From the NCBI GenBank assembly GCA_024231905.1, contig JAAEQC010000102.1:298974-362973 (forward strand): a DNA stretch of 64,000 bases. The letters are read 5' to 3'. Numbering within the stretch: position 1 is the stretch's first letter; each line of letters starts with the position of its first letter. The DNA is from a bacterium (GTDB taxonomy: Bacteria > Krumholzibacteriota > Krumholzibacteriia > LZORAL124-64-63). Both the position numbers and the translations under genes were made by a program. The notes under the pieces were generated by a model, which made no database searches, was not told the DNA's origin, and saw nothing but the letters and a program-made list of their open reading frames with translations. This document shows positions 26,550 through 35,943 of the stretch, piece after piece.

Positions 26550-27512
26550 CTAGCCGCCCGCCGCGTATTCCCGCGCCCGCCGGTCGATGTCCTCGGTGAT
26601 GGTCAGGGCCACGGCCAGGGCCTCCCGCGCCTCGCGTCCGCCCACGGCCACGGCATTCTCGCCCCGGATGGCTCCCACGAAAGCCTCGATCTCCGTCAGC
26701 AGGTTGTCCGCCTTGGGGTGGGTCACCGCCTCGGGCATGATGTCCGACGGACCGCCGCCCGGGGGCAGGGTGGCGAACTGGTTGGCCTGGGCGGCGCAGT
26801 CGGCGGCCAGGAAACTCCCCGGTTGGAAGACCCGGAACTTGCGCTTGTCCTGGACCGATACGCGACTCGCCGTGAGGTTCGCCGTGCAGCCGCCCACGAA
26901 TTCCAGGCGGGCGTTGGCGATATCCACCTGGCCCGTGAGGACAGGGGAGCCCACGGCCTGGATCGCCGTGATGGGCCGGTCCACCAGGTGCAGGAGGATG
27001 TCGATGTCGTGGATCATGAGGTCCACGACGATGTCCACGTCCGTGGCGCGGCCGCTGTAGACACCCAGGCGGTGGGCTTCCACGAAGAGGGGGCGGTCCA
27101 CCCGCTCGGCCAGGGCGCGGATGGCCGGGTTGAAGCGCTCCAGGTGGCCGATCTGCAGGATCACGCCGCTCCGTGCGGCCGCCGCCACCAGGTCGTCGGC
27201 CGCGGCCAGGTCCGGAGCGATGGGTTTCTCCAGCAGCACGTGACGACCGGCCTCCAGCAGGGGCATGGCCACCTGGTGGTGGGCCACGGTCGGCACCACG
27301 ACGCTGGCGGCGTCGATACGGTCGACGATCTCGGCCACGTCGCCGGCGGCGTCGCAACCGCATTCGTCGGCCACGGCGGCGGCCCGGGCCGGGTCCGTAT
27401 CCACCACGGCCACCAGTTCGCAGGTGGGCAGGGCGGCGTATTTCTGGGCGTGGAAGCGGCCCAGGTAGCCGGCGCCCAGGACGGCGACCTTGACGGGCTG
27501 GTTGGTATTCAT
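26550..27512 (-). CDS. Gfo/Idh/MocA-family NAD-dependent sugar oxidoreductase
   Basis: A 320 aa dehydrogenase. The Rossmann motif VAVLGAGYLGRFHAQ is at residues 9-23, and the EKP motif with the catalytic lysine at 95-97. The HLERFNPAI and MIHDIDILLHLVD segments match the subgroup that includes UDP-GlcNAc 3-dehydrogenases such as GnnA and WlbA. The likely reaction is oxidation of a UDP-amino sugar for lipid A or the local glycan, but the exact substrate cannot be read. The start at 27512 is preferred; ATG 27521 is an alternative. Confidence 0.8.
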   Translation of the reverse strand: MNTNQPVKVAVLGAGYLGRFHAQKYAALPTCELVAVVDTDPARAAAVADECGCDAAGDVAEIVDRIDAASVVVPTVAHHQVAMPLLEAGRHVLLEKPIAPDLAAADDLVAAAARSGVILQIGHLERFNPAIRALAERVDRPLFVEAHRLGVYSGRATDVDIVVDLMIHDIDILLHLVDRPITAIQAVGSPVLTGQVDIANARLEFVGGCTANLTASRVSVQDKRKFRVFQPGSFLAADCAAQANQFATLPPGGGPSDIMPEAVTHPKADNLLTEIEAFVGAIRGENAVAVGGREAREALAVALTITEDIDRRAREYAAGG

Positions 27513-27587
27513 GGTTCCCATATTAGTGCATGGCGGTGGCCGCGCGAAAGTCCCAAGAACGCTTCGGCCCGGTTCCGGGTTCACCGC

Positions 27588-27617
27588 TTGACCGTTTCCG
27601 GCCGTATCGCCCATAAT
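27588..27617 (+). promoter_or_regulatory. Predicted sigma70-type promoter of the exopolysaccharide operon
   Basis: TTGACC (27588-27593) and CATAAT (27612-27617) are separated by 18 bases; each box differs from consensus at one position. Transcription would begin near 27624, about 60 bases before the exporter gene, and drive seven tightly spaced genes. It is one of the best promoters in the window. Confidence 0.65.
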
Positions 27618-27684
27618 CCGGCAGCCGCAGGTGCCGCTAAGGGCATCCGCATACGGCGTTTCCCGGGCCAGGGAGGGCCCCCCT

Positions 27685-30084
27685 ATGGACCACGCCTCCG
27701 CCTCCGTCAGGTACGCGCCCTCGTCGGCGTTCGTCATCTTCCTGCTCACCGCGCTCCTGTATCTGCTGGCCATGCCGGTCCTGGCCCAGTCCGTGGACCA
27801 GGATCTGCTGGACGAAGCCGTCCGCCGCACGGGCCGCAGCCGGGAGGATCTGCTCCAGGAATACCAGCGCGGAGCAACCACCGCGCCGGACACGGTCACG
27901 ACCCCCGGCCGCCGCTCCCTGGCTGGTGTCGACGACCGGCGCACCCGTTCAGGACAGGATCCCACCGGCGGTTCCTTCGGGGTCGTGCTGCCTTCGGGTG
28001 CCGCGGCGCCGGCGGAGATCGACGCCGACTCCCTGGCCCTGTCCCAGACCGCCACGGCGCCCGCCTGGTTCGGCCACGATGTCTTCGTCCGCGACGGCAC
28101 CACCTTCGAGCCGCCCTCTTTCGGACCCGTACCCGCCGACTACCTGCTGGGCGTGGGGGACGAGGTTGTGGTGGACGTCTGGGGCGACGTGGAGATGCGC
28201 CTGGTGCGCGTGGTGGACCGCGATGGTTCAGTGATCCTGCCCGAGGCCGGACGCGTGGCGGCTGCCGGACGATCCCTGGCGGCGGTGGACCAGGCCCTGC
28301 GCCAGGGGCTGGCCGCGCGCCACGCCAGCATCGGCCGCGACGCCGACGACACCCGGGCCACCACCTTCGTGCGCGTCACCCTGGGCCGGTTGCGGCCCAT
28401 CCGCGTCTACGTGGTGGGCGAGGTGGCGCGGCCCGGCTCCTACGAACTCAACTCGGTCTCCACGGTCCTGACGGCCCTCTACGCGGCGGGCGGCCCCGCC
28501 CAGGACGGCTCTCTGCGGCAGGTGCGCCTGGTACGCGCGGGCCTGGAGGCGGCCGCGGTCGATCTCTACGACTACCTCCTGGCCGGCGACCGGGCCGGCG
28601 ACGCCCTGCTGCGGGAGGGCGACACGATCCACGTGCCCGGGCGGCGAATAGGCGTGCGCATCGGCGGCGCCGTGCGGCGGCCCCTGGGCTACGAGATGCT
28701 TCCGGGCGAGACGGTCACCGACCTGATCCGCTTCGCCGGCGGCCTGCGGGCCGGTGCTTCGCCGGGCCTGGTCCACGTGCAGCGCATCCTGCCGCCGGCC
28801 GATCGGCGGCCTGGCGAGCCCGACGTGGTGGCGGTGGATGTGGCCCTCGATCCGACCACCCTGGTGCCCCGCCAACCGGAGTTGGCGGAGCTGCACGACG
28901 GCGACATGGTCACCGTGGACGCCATCAGCGACCGGGCCGGGAACCGGGTCACCGTGCGCGGGCTCGTGGAACGTCCGGGCACCTACGAACTGCGGCCGGG
29001 CATGACCGTGACCGACCTGGTCCGCCAGGCCGGCGGCCTCTGGCCCGACGCCCTCACCGAATGGGCCACGCTTGACCGCACCAGTCCCGACCTCGAACTC
29101 ACTTCCGTGTCCGTGGCCCTGGGCCGGGTGCTGGCCGGCCAGGAACCGCCGGTGGCCCTGCGCGACCGGGACGTGCTCCACATCTACTCCCGCGGCGCCG
29201 AACGGGACCGTCCCCGGGTGCACATCACCGGCGAGGTGCACCAGCCCCTGTCCCTCCTGCATCGCCAGGGCATGACCCTGCGTGACCTGGTGCTGCGCGC
29301 CGGTGGCCTCAAGCCCGGGGCCGATCCACTCCACGCGGAGATCTCCCGCACCAGCCGCCGGGTGGTCATGGATCCGGATCCCCAGGCCGTCCCGCAGGCC
29401 ACGGTGGAAGTCATCCGCGTGGAACTGGGCGAGGATTTCCTGGCGCTTGCCGACTCGCCCGCGTTGGAGCCCTGGGACCGGGTGGCCATCCGCCGCCTAC
29501 CCTGGTGGGAGTCCCAGCGTACGGTGACGGTGGCCGGCGAGGTCTTCTACCCCGGCGTGTTCAGTCTCACCAGCGCCGGCGAGACCCTCTCCTCGGTCCT
29601 GGTCCGGGCGGGCGGTCTCAAGCCCTCGGCCTACGCCACCGGGGCGCGGGTCGTGCGCGAACGGGACCACGTGGGCAACGTGGCCATCGACCTGGCCCGG
29701 GCCCTGGACGAGCCGGACTCCCAGCACGACATCATCCTCGAGCCCGGCGACCGGGTCATCGTCCCCAACCGTATGTACACCGTGCGCGTGACCGGCGAGG
29801 TGGGCTTCCCCACGAGCCTCGTCTGGGAAGAGGGACGGAAGATCGACTACTACGTGGAGCGGGCCGGCGGCTACCTGGAGCACGGGGACAAGGGCCGCAC
29901 GCGGGTGGTCCATCCCAACGGCATGTCCCTGCCCAACAAGGGCAGCTCGAAGGTGGTGGCCGGGTCGACGATCGTCGTGCCCCTGGAACCGCCGCCGGAA
30001 GGACGTACCACCCTGGAGGTGGCCAAGGACGTTACGTCGATCTTGGCTGGCGTAGCAACGATTTGGTTGATTGTTGACCGTTAG
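27685..30084 (+). CDS. Wza-type polysaccharide export protein with six SLBB repeats
   Basis: Exporter expected in the periplasm and outer membrane. The 799 aa protein starts at ATG 27685 with AGGGAGGG 7-8 bases upstream; this Shine-Dalgarno lies in the loop of a 5-bp hairpin (27665-27680). A hydrophobic signal ends MPVLAQS. A Poly_export domain (YLLGVGDEVVVDVWGDVE) is followed by six SLBB domains, recognisable by repeats such as VVGEVARPGSYEL and LVERPGTYELRPGMTVTDL. The C-terminus has a hydrophobic segment SILAGVATIWLIVDR. It is longer than E. coli Wza because of the extra SLBB copies. Confidence 0.9.
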   Translation: MDHASASVRYAPSSAFVIFLLTALLYLLAMPVLAQSVDQDLLDEAVRRTGRSREDLLQEYQRGATTAPDTVTTPGRRSLAGVDDRRTRSGQDPTGGSFGVVLPSGAAAPAEIDADSLALSQTATAPAWFGHDVFVRDGTTFEPPSFGPVPADYLLGVGDEVVVDVWGDVEMRLVRVVDRDGSVILPEAGRVAAAGRSLAAVDQALRQGLAARHASIGRDADDTRATTFVRVTLGRLRPIRVYVVGEVARPGSYELNSVSTVLTALYAAGGPAQDGSLRQVRLVRAGLEAAAVDLYDYLLAGDRAGDALLREGDTIHVPGRRIGVRIGGAVRRPLGYEMLPGETVTDLIRFAGGLRAGASPGLVHVQRILPPADRRPGEPDVVAVDVALDPTTLVPRQPELAELHDGDMVTVDAISDRAGNRVTVRGLVERPGTYELRPGMTVTDLVRQAGGLWPDALTEWATLDRTSPDLELTSVSVALGRVLAGQEPPVALRDRDVLHIYSRGAERDRPRVHITGEVHQPLSLLHRQGMTLRDLVLRAGGLKPGADPLHAEISRTSRRVVMDPDPQAVPQATVEVIRVELGEDFLALADSPALEPWDRVAIRRLPWWESQRTVTVAGEVFYPGVFSLTSAGETLSSVLVRAGGLKPSAYATGARVVRERDHVGNVAIDLARALDEPDSQHDIILEPGDRVIVPNRMYTVRVTGEVGFPTSLVWEEGRKIDYYVERAGGYLEHGDKGRTRVVHPNGMSLPNKGSSKVVAGSTIVVPLEPPPEGRTTLEVAKDVTSILAGVATIWLIVDR

Positions 30085-32385
30085 AAGGAATGGTTGGCTA
30101 TGTATAGCGCCGATAATCTAGATGTGGCTCGTCCCGGTGAGGACTTTGTGAATGGTCTTTTCGAAATCGTTGTTTGCAGGTGGAAGCTAATCGCGATCTG
30201 CATTATAGCGGGTGCCGTTTTGGCTGTCGCAATAAGAGCATCCGGTCCGGTGAGGTACACGGCGACTGCGACGATTCTTCCACAGGGGAATGATCGAGGC
30301 GGTTCCGGTATCCTGGGTGCTCTGGCAGTCCAATCAGGGCTCAATTTTGGGAACGCCGCGGGCAACGAAGAGATATTTGGGAGAATCATCGAATCACGTA
30401 CTGCGCTTGCCCACTTGATTGAAAAGAAATGGTCCCATCGTCGATTCAGCGAACCGGTATCGTTGGCCCGTATTCTTGGTCTTGATGCGGATGCAACTGA
30501 GAATGCAGGACATATAGAGGAGGAACGCTTACTCGCCGTTTTAAGACGACGGGTGATCGATTTCGAGAGGGACCCCTCAACGGGTTTCATGAGCCTGCGG
30601 GTCACTATACCGGAAGACCCGCAGTTGGCAGCGGATATAGCGAATGCGTTGGTCCATGTACTGGAAGATTTTAACGACAAAGGACGGTTTAGCCGGGCGC
30701 GCAACCAACGAGAGATGATCGAAGCCAGGCTCGTCGAAGTCGAACGTGATCTTGAGATGTCATCCACTGAATTGTCGGATTTTCTTGACAACAATCGCTC
30801 CTATGCTTCATCGCCAACATTGACCATGGAATACGCCAGACTGGAGAGAGAAGTCAGTGCTGACGGTCTCGTATGGCAGGAATTGAAACGTCAGTTGGAA
30901 GTTGCGCGAATCGATGAGATGCGAAACACACTTACAGTCGATGTCCTCGATTCGGCGGTGGCGCCAGTGCGGCCTGATCGGTACGGTTTGGTATTCACTA
31001 TCATCGTGGGCTGTATCATCGGGTGCATCGCTGCGGTCTTGATCGTCGCAATCCTGGCCTTGTCAGGCCAGCAGCGAGTACGGACTGTTGACTAGCCACC
31101 GACAAGAACACACTTCGGTATGCCAAGTGGTCCGGCTTTCGACGAACAGGTTTCCTTTCGTCGAATGGACCGGTTCCTTACTGCTGCTCGTAGTACTGAC
31201 TGCGGTAGACGTCTATCTTGATCGTCGCGGGTGGCTGCCGATTCCTTCCAGCGTTGTTGCGTTCGGCATCATAGCCCTGCTCGGTTTCGGCACTATTCTC
31301 TATCACAAGGCAGTGCGAGAGAGTCGGCCCGGCGTTGGGAAAGGTATCCTTTGGCTGCTGACACCGATGCTCTTGATTTCGGCGCTTAATCTGTTGAGTA
31401 TATGGCGTGCGGAGTCATATGGGGGAGAGGGATTCAAGTATTACTTCCTTGTCGTATACAACACACTCATATACGGGGCGGCTCTGTACCTGGGCACGTC
31501 TTCTTGGTTACGCCGAAGTTGGCGCGGCATCGCGCGCTTCGCCATTGTCACGAGCACTGCCTCAATCATCTGGGATCTCGTAGCGCCGGGAACCATCGGT
31601 ACTATGATGACAAGGGCTGCAGGTCTCGGGTACAACGCCAACAGTGCCGCGCTTCAAACCGTTCTCCCTCTTGCTGTGGCTCTACGCTATGATCGAGTGA
31701 GAATCGCGGATATCTTCCTGATCGCCGTCGGAATACTGGGTGCGTTCGCCACTCTGTCACGGGGCGGTTCGGTGATGATTGGCTGTGTTCTGGTCATATA
31801 TGTCTATCAGACTGTGATCTACCCCATTGTTACGCAAAGGGCGAGTGCGTTGCGTGGATTGCTAGTGACGGTGGCTGCTGCCGCGGTGATCTTGGGTGGA
31901 CTGACTCTCGTTGTTGGCGCTTCTTCCTGGTTTGAGAATGCGAGCGCACGTCGAAGGATTGACATCCTGATTGGACGGTCGTCCTTTCTGAATCCGGAAG
32001 AAAGCCGAGTAAGACTCGCGAAGGAATACATACAATTAGTCGCAGAGCGGCCTCTTGTGGGTCACGGGGCCGGGTATATCCGATCTCAGCCGCGCGGTCC
32101 CCACAACATGTTTTTGAGGATGTGGACCGAGTTGGGTATTCTCGGGTGCGCGGCGTATCTGCTCTGGCTGGCATCCGTATTGCATCTGAGTATGTTACGA
32201 CGTGAAACAAGCGGAATCGTTTTGTCCCTGCTGCTGGTCCTTGCTTCGCTGGTTAGCCACAACTTGCTCGAGTACAGGGTCCTCATATTGTTCACAGGTA
32301 TCGAGATGGGTCGGTACCTCGTGTATGTACAGCACCGAGCTCAGGGAACTGAGATCCCGACCGGAGAGGACCATGCGACCCCCTG
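30040..32385. other. Low-GC segment inside the exopolysaccharide island
   Basis: Base composition falls from about 70% GC to about 50% across the last bases of the exporter gene, the chain-length gene and the polymerase gene. It recovers abruptly at the flippase start. Sampled 60-base stretches at 30121 and 31441 contain 30 and 31 G or C. Codon choice changes accordingly, with many A- and T-ending codons. Recent acquisition or cassette replacement is the simplest explanation. Confidence 0.8.
30100..31095 (+). CDS. Wzz-type chain length determinant protein
   Basis: Polysaccharide co-polymerase that sets glycan chain length from the inner membrane. The 331 aa protein has two transmembrane segments, about residues 28-48 (WKLIAICIIAGAVLAVAI) and 300-325, bracketing a periplasmic helical domain with heptad-like stretches (RLVEVERDLEMSSTELSDFL). 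There is no attached tyrosine kinase domain. ATG 30100 has AAGGA about 10 bases upstream; TTG 30094 is an alternative. Low GC compared with its neighbours suggests transfer. Confidence 0.85.
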   Translation: MYSADNLDVARPGEDFVNGLFEIVVCRWKLIAICIIAGAVLAVAIRASGPVRYTATATILPQGNDRGGSGILGALAVQSGLNFGNAAGNEEIFGRIIESRTALAHLIEKKWSHRRFSEPVSLARILGLDADATENAGHIEEERLLAVLRRRVIDFERDPSTGFMSLRVTIPEDPQLAADIANALVHVLEDFNDKGRFSRARNQREMIEARLVEVERDLEMSSTELSDFLDNNRSYASSPTLTMEYARLEREVSADGLVWQELKRQLEVARIDEMRNTLTVDVLDSAVAPVRPDRYGLVFTIIVGCIIGCIAAVLIVAILALSGQQRVRTVD

Positions 32386-32386
32386 A
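31088..32386 (+). CDS. O-antigen polymerase/ligase family membrane protein (Wzy/WaaL-like)
   Basis: A 432 aa protein with about eleven transmembrane segments. The family signature is a periplasmic loop with RPLVGHGAGYI followed by GPHNMFLRMWTELGILG near residues 320-350, and SRGG near 222. Next to a flippase and a Wzz, polymerisation of repeat units is more likely than ligation, but sequence alone does not separate the two. The TTG at 31088 overlaps the upstream stop; GTG 31127 is an alternative. GC is near 52%, atypical for the region. Confidence 0.8.
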   Translation: MTSHRQEHTSVCQVVRLSTNRFPFVEWTGSLLLLVVLTAVDVYLDRRGWLPIPSSVVAFGIIALLGFGTILYHKAVRESRPGVGKGILWLLTPMLLISALNLLSIWRAESYGGEGFKYYFLVVYNTLIYGAALYLGTSSWLRRSWRGIARFAIVTSTASIIWDLVAPGTIGTMMTRAAGLGYNANSAALQTVLPLAVALRYDRVRIADIFLIAVGILGAFATLSRGGSVMIGCVLVIYVYQTVIYPIVTQRASALRGLLVTVAAAAVILGGLTLVVGASSWFENASARRRIDILIGRSSFLNPEESRVRLAKEYIQLVAERPLVGHGAGYIRSQPRGPHNMFLRMWTELGILGCAAYLLWLASVLHLSMLRRETSGIVLSLLLVLASLVSHNLLEYRVLILFTGIEMGRYLVYVQHRAQGTEIPTGEDHATP

Positions 32387-33704
32387 CGACACAGCTACGA
32401 AATCCGGTCCCCGCGCGGGCCTGCTGCGCCTGGCCGGGGGCACCCTCATTCTGAAGGTCACGGGCCAGGCGCTCCTCTTCGGGGTGATGGTGCTCCTGGC
32501 GCGGTTGCTGGGCGACCGCTCCTACGGCCAGTACGTCTTTGCCCTGGCCTGGCTGCGGGTGTGGGTGCTCCTGGTGAAGGTGGGCTACGACTCGGCCATG
32601 TTGCGTTTCCTGCCCGCCTACGCGGTGGAGGGGCGATGGGACTTGGCCCGCGGCCTGCTGCGGGCGGCGGTGACAGTCACCCTGACCGTGTGGCTGGTGA
32701 CCGGCGCCGGGGCCGCGGCGGTGATCCTGGGCGTGCGCGACCGGCTGGAACCGGGACTGGCGCCAACCCTGCTGCTGACCGTGGGCGTGGTGCTCGTGCA
32801 AGCCCTGGTGGAGCATGGCATGGCGGTGCTCCGCGCCTGGAACCGACCCTTGCGAGCGGTCCTGCCCAACTTCGTGGTGCGACCGCTGGCGGTGGGGATC
32901 CTGGTGGTGGTCGGCCTCCTGGCGGTGGACCTGCCGCGGACATCGGGTCTGGCCATGGGCGCCATGGGCCTGGCGTCGGCCCTGTGCCTGGTGCTGGTGG
33001 TCCTGTGGTGCCGCCGGTCGGCGCCCAAGGAACTGACCGCGGAATCGGCCCGGGCCACGGCGCTCCAGTGGCGGTCCGTGGCGGTGACCATGCTCTTCAT
33101 CTCCGGCGTCCACGTGATCATGACCCAGACCGACACCATCATGGTGGGCGCCCTGCTGGACTCGGCCCGGGCCGGTTACTACGGCACGGCGGTGCGCCTG
33201 TCGGGACTGGTCCTGTTCGGCCTGGTGGCCGCCAGCAACGTGGTGGCGCCGCGCATCTCCGCTGCCCACGCGGCCGGGGACCGGACCGGTCTGCAGGCCA
33301 TGCTGGACACTTCCTCCCGCGGCGTCCTGGCCTTCACGGTGCCGGTGGCCCTGGTCTTTGCCCTGGCCGGCAAGTTCGTGCTCGGCCTGTGGGGCGAATC
33401 CTTTACCGCGGCCTACGGTGCCCTGGTGATCCTGGCCGGGGCCCAGGCCCTGAGCGCGGCTTCCGGCCCCAACGGTCTCCTGTTGAACATGACGGGCCAC
33501 GAACGCACCGCCGCCGCTGTCATGGTGGTCTCGGCCCTTTTGAACGTGGCGCTGAACGCTCTCTTCATCCCTCGCTGGGGGCTGATGGGCGCGGGGCTGG
33601 CCACGGGCCTGACCACGGTCCTGTGGAACATCACCCTGGTGGCCTTCGCCCGTCGCCGCCTGGGCGTGAGCCCGACCGTGCTGTGGCCGGTGAGGTCCCC
33701 ATGA
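32373..33704 (+). CDS. Polysaccharide flippase (MOP superfamily, Wzx-like)
   Basis: Moves lipid-linked repeat units across the inner membrane. The 443 aa protein has about twelve hydrophobic segments and begins with the family-typical GGTLILKVTGQALLFGVMVLLARLLG. The segment THTIMVGALLDSARAGYYGTA is typical of the family in function; read here as QTDTIMVGALLDSARAGY near residue 255. The ATG has GGAGAGGA just upstream and overlaps the polymerase gene by 14 bases. High GC resumes exactly here. Confidence 0.88.
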   Translation: MRPPDDTATKSGPRAGLLRLAGGTLILKVTGQALLFGVMVLLARLLGDRSYGQYVFALAWLRVWVLLVKVGYDSAMLRFLPAYAVEGRWDLARGLLRAAVTVTLTVWLVTGAGAAAVILGVRDRLEPGLAPTLLLTVGVVLVQALVEHGMAVLRAWNRPLRAVLPNFVVRPLAVGILVVVGLLAVDLPRTSGLAMGAMGLASALCLVLVVLWCRRSAPKELTAESARATALQWRSVAVTMLFISGVHVIMTQTDTIMVGALLDSARAGYYGTAVRLSGLVLFGLVAASNVVAPRISAAHAAGDRTGLQAMLDTSSRGVLAFTVPVALVFALAGKFVLGLWGESFTAAYGALVILAGAQALSAASGPNGLLLNMTGHERTAAAVMVVSALLNVALNALFIPRWGLMGAGLATGLTTVLWNITLVAFARRRLGVSPTVLWPVRSP

Positions 33705-34837
33705 GGGTCCTGTTCTTCACCGGCAGGCTGGAGTACGGGGGCGCCGAACGGCAGCTGGTGCTGCTGGCGTCGAGACTGGCCGAGAAGGACCACGCTGTCA
33801 CCGTCTGCGCCTTGTTCGGAGGCGGCATGTACTGGGACCGTCTGGCGACGGCGGACGTGCAGCGTGTGGCGCTCTTTCCGCGTCGGGGCGGTTCGCCTGC
33901 AGCCACGGCAGCGCAGTTGCTGGCGGCTCCGCGTCGCCTGCGGCGCCTGGTGGCGGAGACGGCGCCCGACCTGGTGCACAGCGTGCTGGAGATCCCGAAC
34001 CTGGTAGCCCGGCTGGCAGGCGTCGGCGTACCTCTGGTGTGGGGTCTGCGCAACGCGGGACCCGTGGGCTGGAAGGTGCGCGCGGCCGACCGCTGGTGCG
34101 CCGCCCTGTCGCGACCCGTGCCCCTGGTGATCTGCAACTCCCGGGCGGGCCGCGCCGCCGCCGCGGACCGGGGCTACCGTCCGCGGGACTGGACCGTGGT
34201 GCCCAACGGCTTCGACACGTCGGCCTTCCGCCCGGACCGGGCCGCGGGCGCCGACCTGCGGCGCGCCTGGCTCGGCGAGGCGGCCGGCCCGGTGGTGGGC
34301 CTGGTGGGCCGGCTCGATCCGCGCAAGGGGCTCGACGTTTTCCTGGCGGCGGTGGCCCTGGTGCGGGCCCGGTTGCCGGAAGCCCGCTTCGTGATCGTGG
34401 GTGGCGGTTCGACCATGGCACTGGAACGGTTACGCCGGCAAGTGGCGGACCTGGGTGTGGCCGATGCCGTCGTCCTGGCTGGCGAGCAGTCGGACATGGT
34501 AGCGGTGTACGGCGCCCTGGATCTGCTGGTCTCGGCCAGCACCAGCGAGGGCCTGTCCAACGTTCTGGGGGAAGCCCTGGCCTGCGGCGTGCCCTGCGTG
34601 GCCACCGACGTGGGCGACTCGGCTCTGGTGGTGGACGACCCGGCGCGCATCGTACCGTCGGGCGACCCGGAGGCCCTGGCCGCGGCCGTCACGCGGCACC
34701 TGACCGAACCGCCGCTCCTGCCCGACGAGGGATTGCGGACATCGGTCCAGGAACGATTTGGCGTGGACGCCATGGTTGCGGCCACCGAGGTGGCCCTGGG
34801 CGGAGTCCTGTCCGGCCGGAAGGGGGACGCGCCATGA
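33701..34837 (+). CDS. Glycosyltransferase, GT4 family
   Basis: Cytoplasmic retaining glycosyltransferase with a GT-B fold. The 378 aa protein has the N-terminal acceptor domain motif GGAERQLVLLA, then VVPNGFDTSAFRP near residue 170, LVGRLDPRKGLDVFL near 200, and the nucleotide-sugar EX7E motif in EGLSNVLGEALACG near 285. The donor and acceptor cannot be inferred. The ATG overlaps the flippase stop by 4 bases. Confidence 0.88.
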   Translation: MRVLFFTGRLEYGGAERQLVLLASRLAEKDHAVTVCALFGGGMYWDRLATADVQRVALFPRRGGSPAATAAQLLAAPRRLRRLVAETAPDLVHSVLEIPNLVARLAGVGVPLVWGLRNAGPVGWKVRAADRWCAALSRPVPLVICNSRAGRAAAADRGYRPRDWTVVPNGFDTSAFRPDRAAGADLRRAWLGEAAGPVVGLVGRLDPRKGLDVFLAAVALVRARLPEARFVIVGGGSTMALERLRRQVADLGVADAVVLAGEQSDMVAVYGALDLLVSASTSEGLSNVLGEALACGVPCVATDVGDSALVVDDPARIVPSGDPEALAAAVTRHLTEPPLLPDEGLRTSVQERFGVDAMVAATEVALGGVLSGRKGDAP

Positions 34838-35943
34838 GGACCGCCGTCTTCTGCGCCATGCGCGGTTTCGCCCTGGCCCGGTCGCGCATGCTGCTCATGG
34901 GCGCCTTCCGGGAGGCGGGCTGGCGGGTGGTGGCCCTGGCCGAAACCGATCGCACGGCCGCGGACCTGGAGGCCGCCGGCTTGGAGGTGCGGAATGTCTC
35001 CTTCTTCACCCGCGGTCGCCGGCCCTGGGCCTGGCCGGGACTGGCCGCCGGCTTGCGCCGCGAACTGGCCACCCTGCGCCCGGATTTTCTGCACGTCTTC
35101 AATGCCCTGCCCATTCTGCTGGGCGGCGGCGCGCGGGTTCCGGTGCGTGTGGCCACGGTCACGGGCCTGGGCCGCGGTTACGAGCGGGGCGGGCTCCAAC
35201 GGCGCTTGACCCTGGCCGGCTACGGACGTGGTCTGCGCGGCGCCGCCTGGACCGTCTTCCAGAACGAGGAGGACCGGCTCCTCCTGGCCGCCGCCCATCC
35301 CTGGCTCGCGGAATGCAGTTCGGTCATCGTGGGTTCGGGCGCCGACACGGAGCGTTTCCTGCGCCGCCATGGTCAGCCGGACGGTCCCCCGCAGGTCCTC
35401 ATGGTCACCCGCCTGCTCTGGCAGAAGGGCGTGCGTGAGTTCGCGGATCTGGCCTGCCGGGTCCACGCCGACCGACCGGAGGTGAGGTTCCGGCTGGCCG
35501 GCGAACTCGTGCCCGGCGACCCGGACGGCGTGCCCGAGACCTGGATCACCGACCGGGCCACCGAGGGCGTCTGGGAGTTCCTGGGCTACCGCAAGGACAT
35601 GGAGGATCTGCTGCCCCGGGCAGCGATCCTGGTGCACCCGACCCGCTACCGTGAAGGCGTGCCGCGGGTGGTCCTGGAGGCCGGCGCCTGCGGGGTGCCC
35701 GTGGTGGCGGCCCGGGGTCCCGGCGCCGACGACGTGGTCCTGGACGGGATCACCGGCCATCTGGTGGACCCGTCCGACGTCGACGCGCTGGCCACTGCGG
35801 TGACGAGCCTGCTCGACGACGCGGACGCCCGGTCGGCCATGGGCATCGCCGCCGCCGACCACATCCGGAGCCACCACTCCCTGCAGGCGGTCACCGCCCG
35901 CTACCTCGATCTCTACCGCCGCCTGGGAGTGGACCTGTCGTGA
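34834..35943 (+). CDS. Glycosyltransferase, GT4 family (PglA/WbpH-like)
   Basis: A 369 aa GT-B enzyme. The N-terminal part (MRTAVFCAMRGFALARSRML) and VTGLGRGYERGG resemble the subgroup that adds the second sugar to a lipid-linked amino sugar. The C-terminal donor domain has VTRLLWQKGVREFADL near residue 190 and REGVPRVVLEAGACGVPVVA near 273. The subgroup would fit the initiating sugar transferase and amino-sugar genes of the island. The start overlaps the upstream gene by 4 bases. Confidence 0.85.
   Translation: MRTAVFCAMRGFALARSRMLLMGAFREAGWRVVALAETDRTAADLEAAGLEVRNVSFFTRGRRPWAWPGLAAGLRRELATLRPDFLHVFNALPILLGGGARVPVRVATVTGLGRGYERGGLQRRLTLAGYGRGLRGAAWTVFQNEEDRLLLAAAHPWLAECSSVIVGSGADTERFLRRHGQPDGPPQVLMVTRLLWQKGVREFADLACRVHADRPEVRFRLAGELVPGDPDGVPETWITDRATEGVWEFLGYRKDMEDLLPRAAILVHPTRYREGVPRVVLEAGACGVPVVAARGPGADDVVLDGITGHLVDPSDVDALATAVTSLLDDADARSAMGIAAADHIRSHHSLQAVTARYLDLYRRLGVDLS

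Noticed and set aside
30040..32385. Insertion sequence or integrase at the low-GC segment
   Set aside because: No transposase-like frame, terminal inverted repeat or target duplication was seen at either edge.
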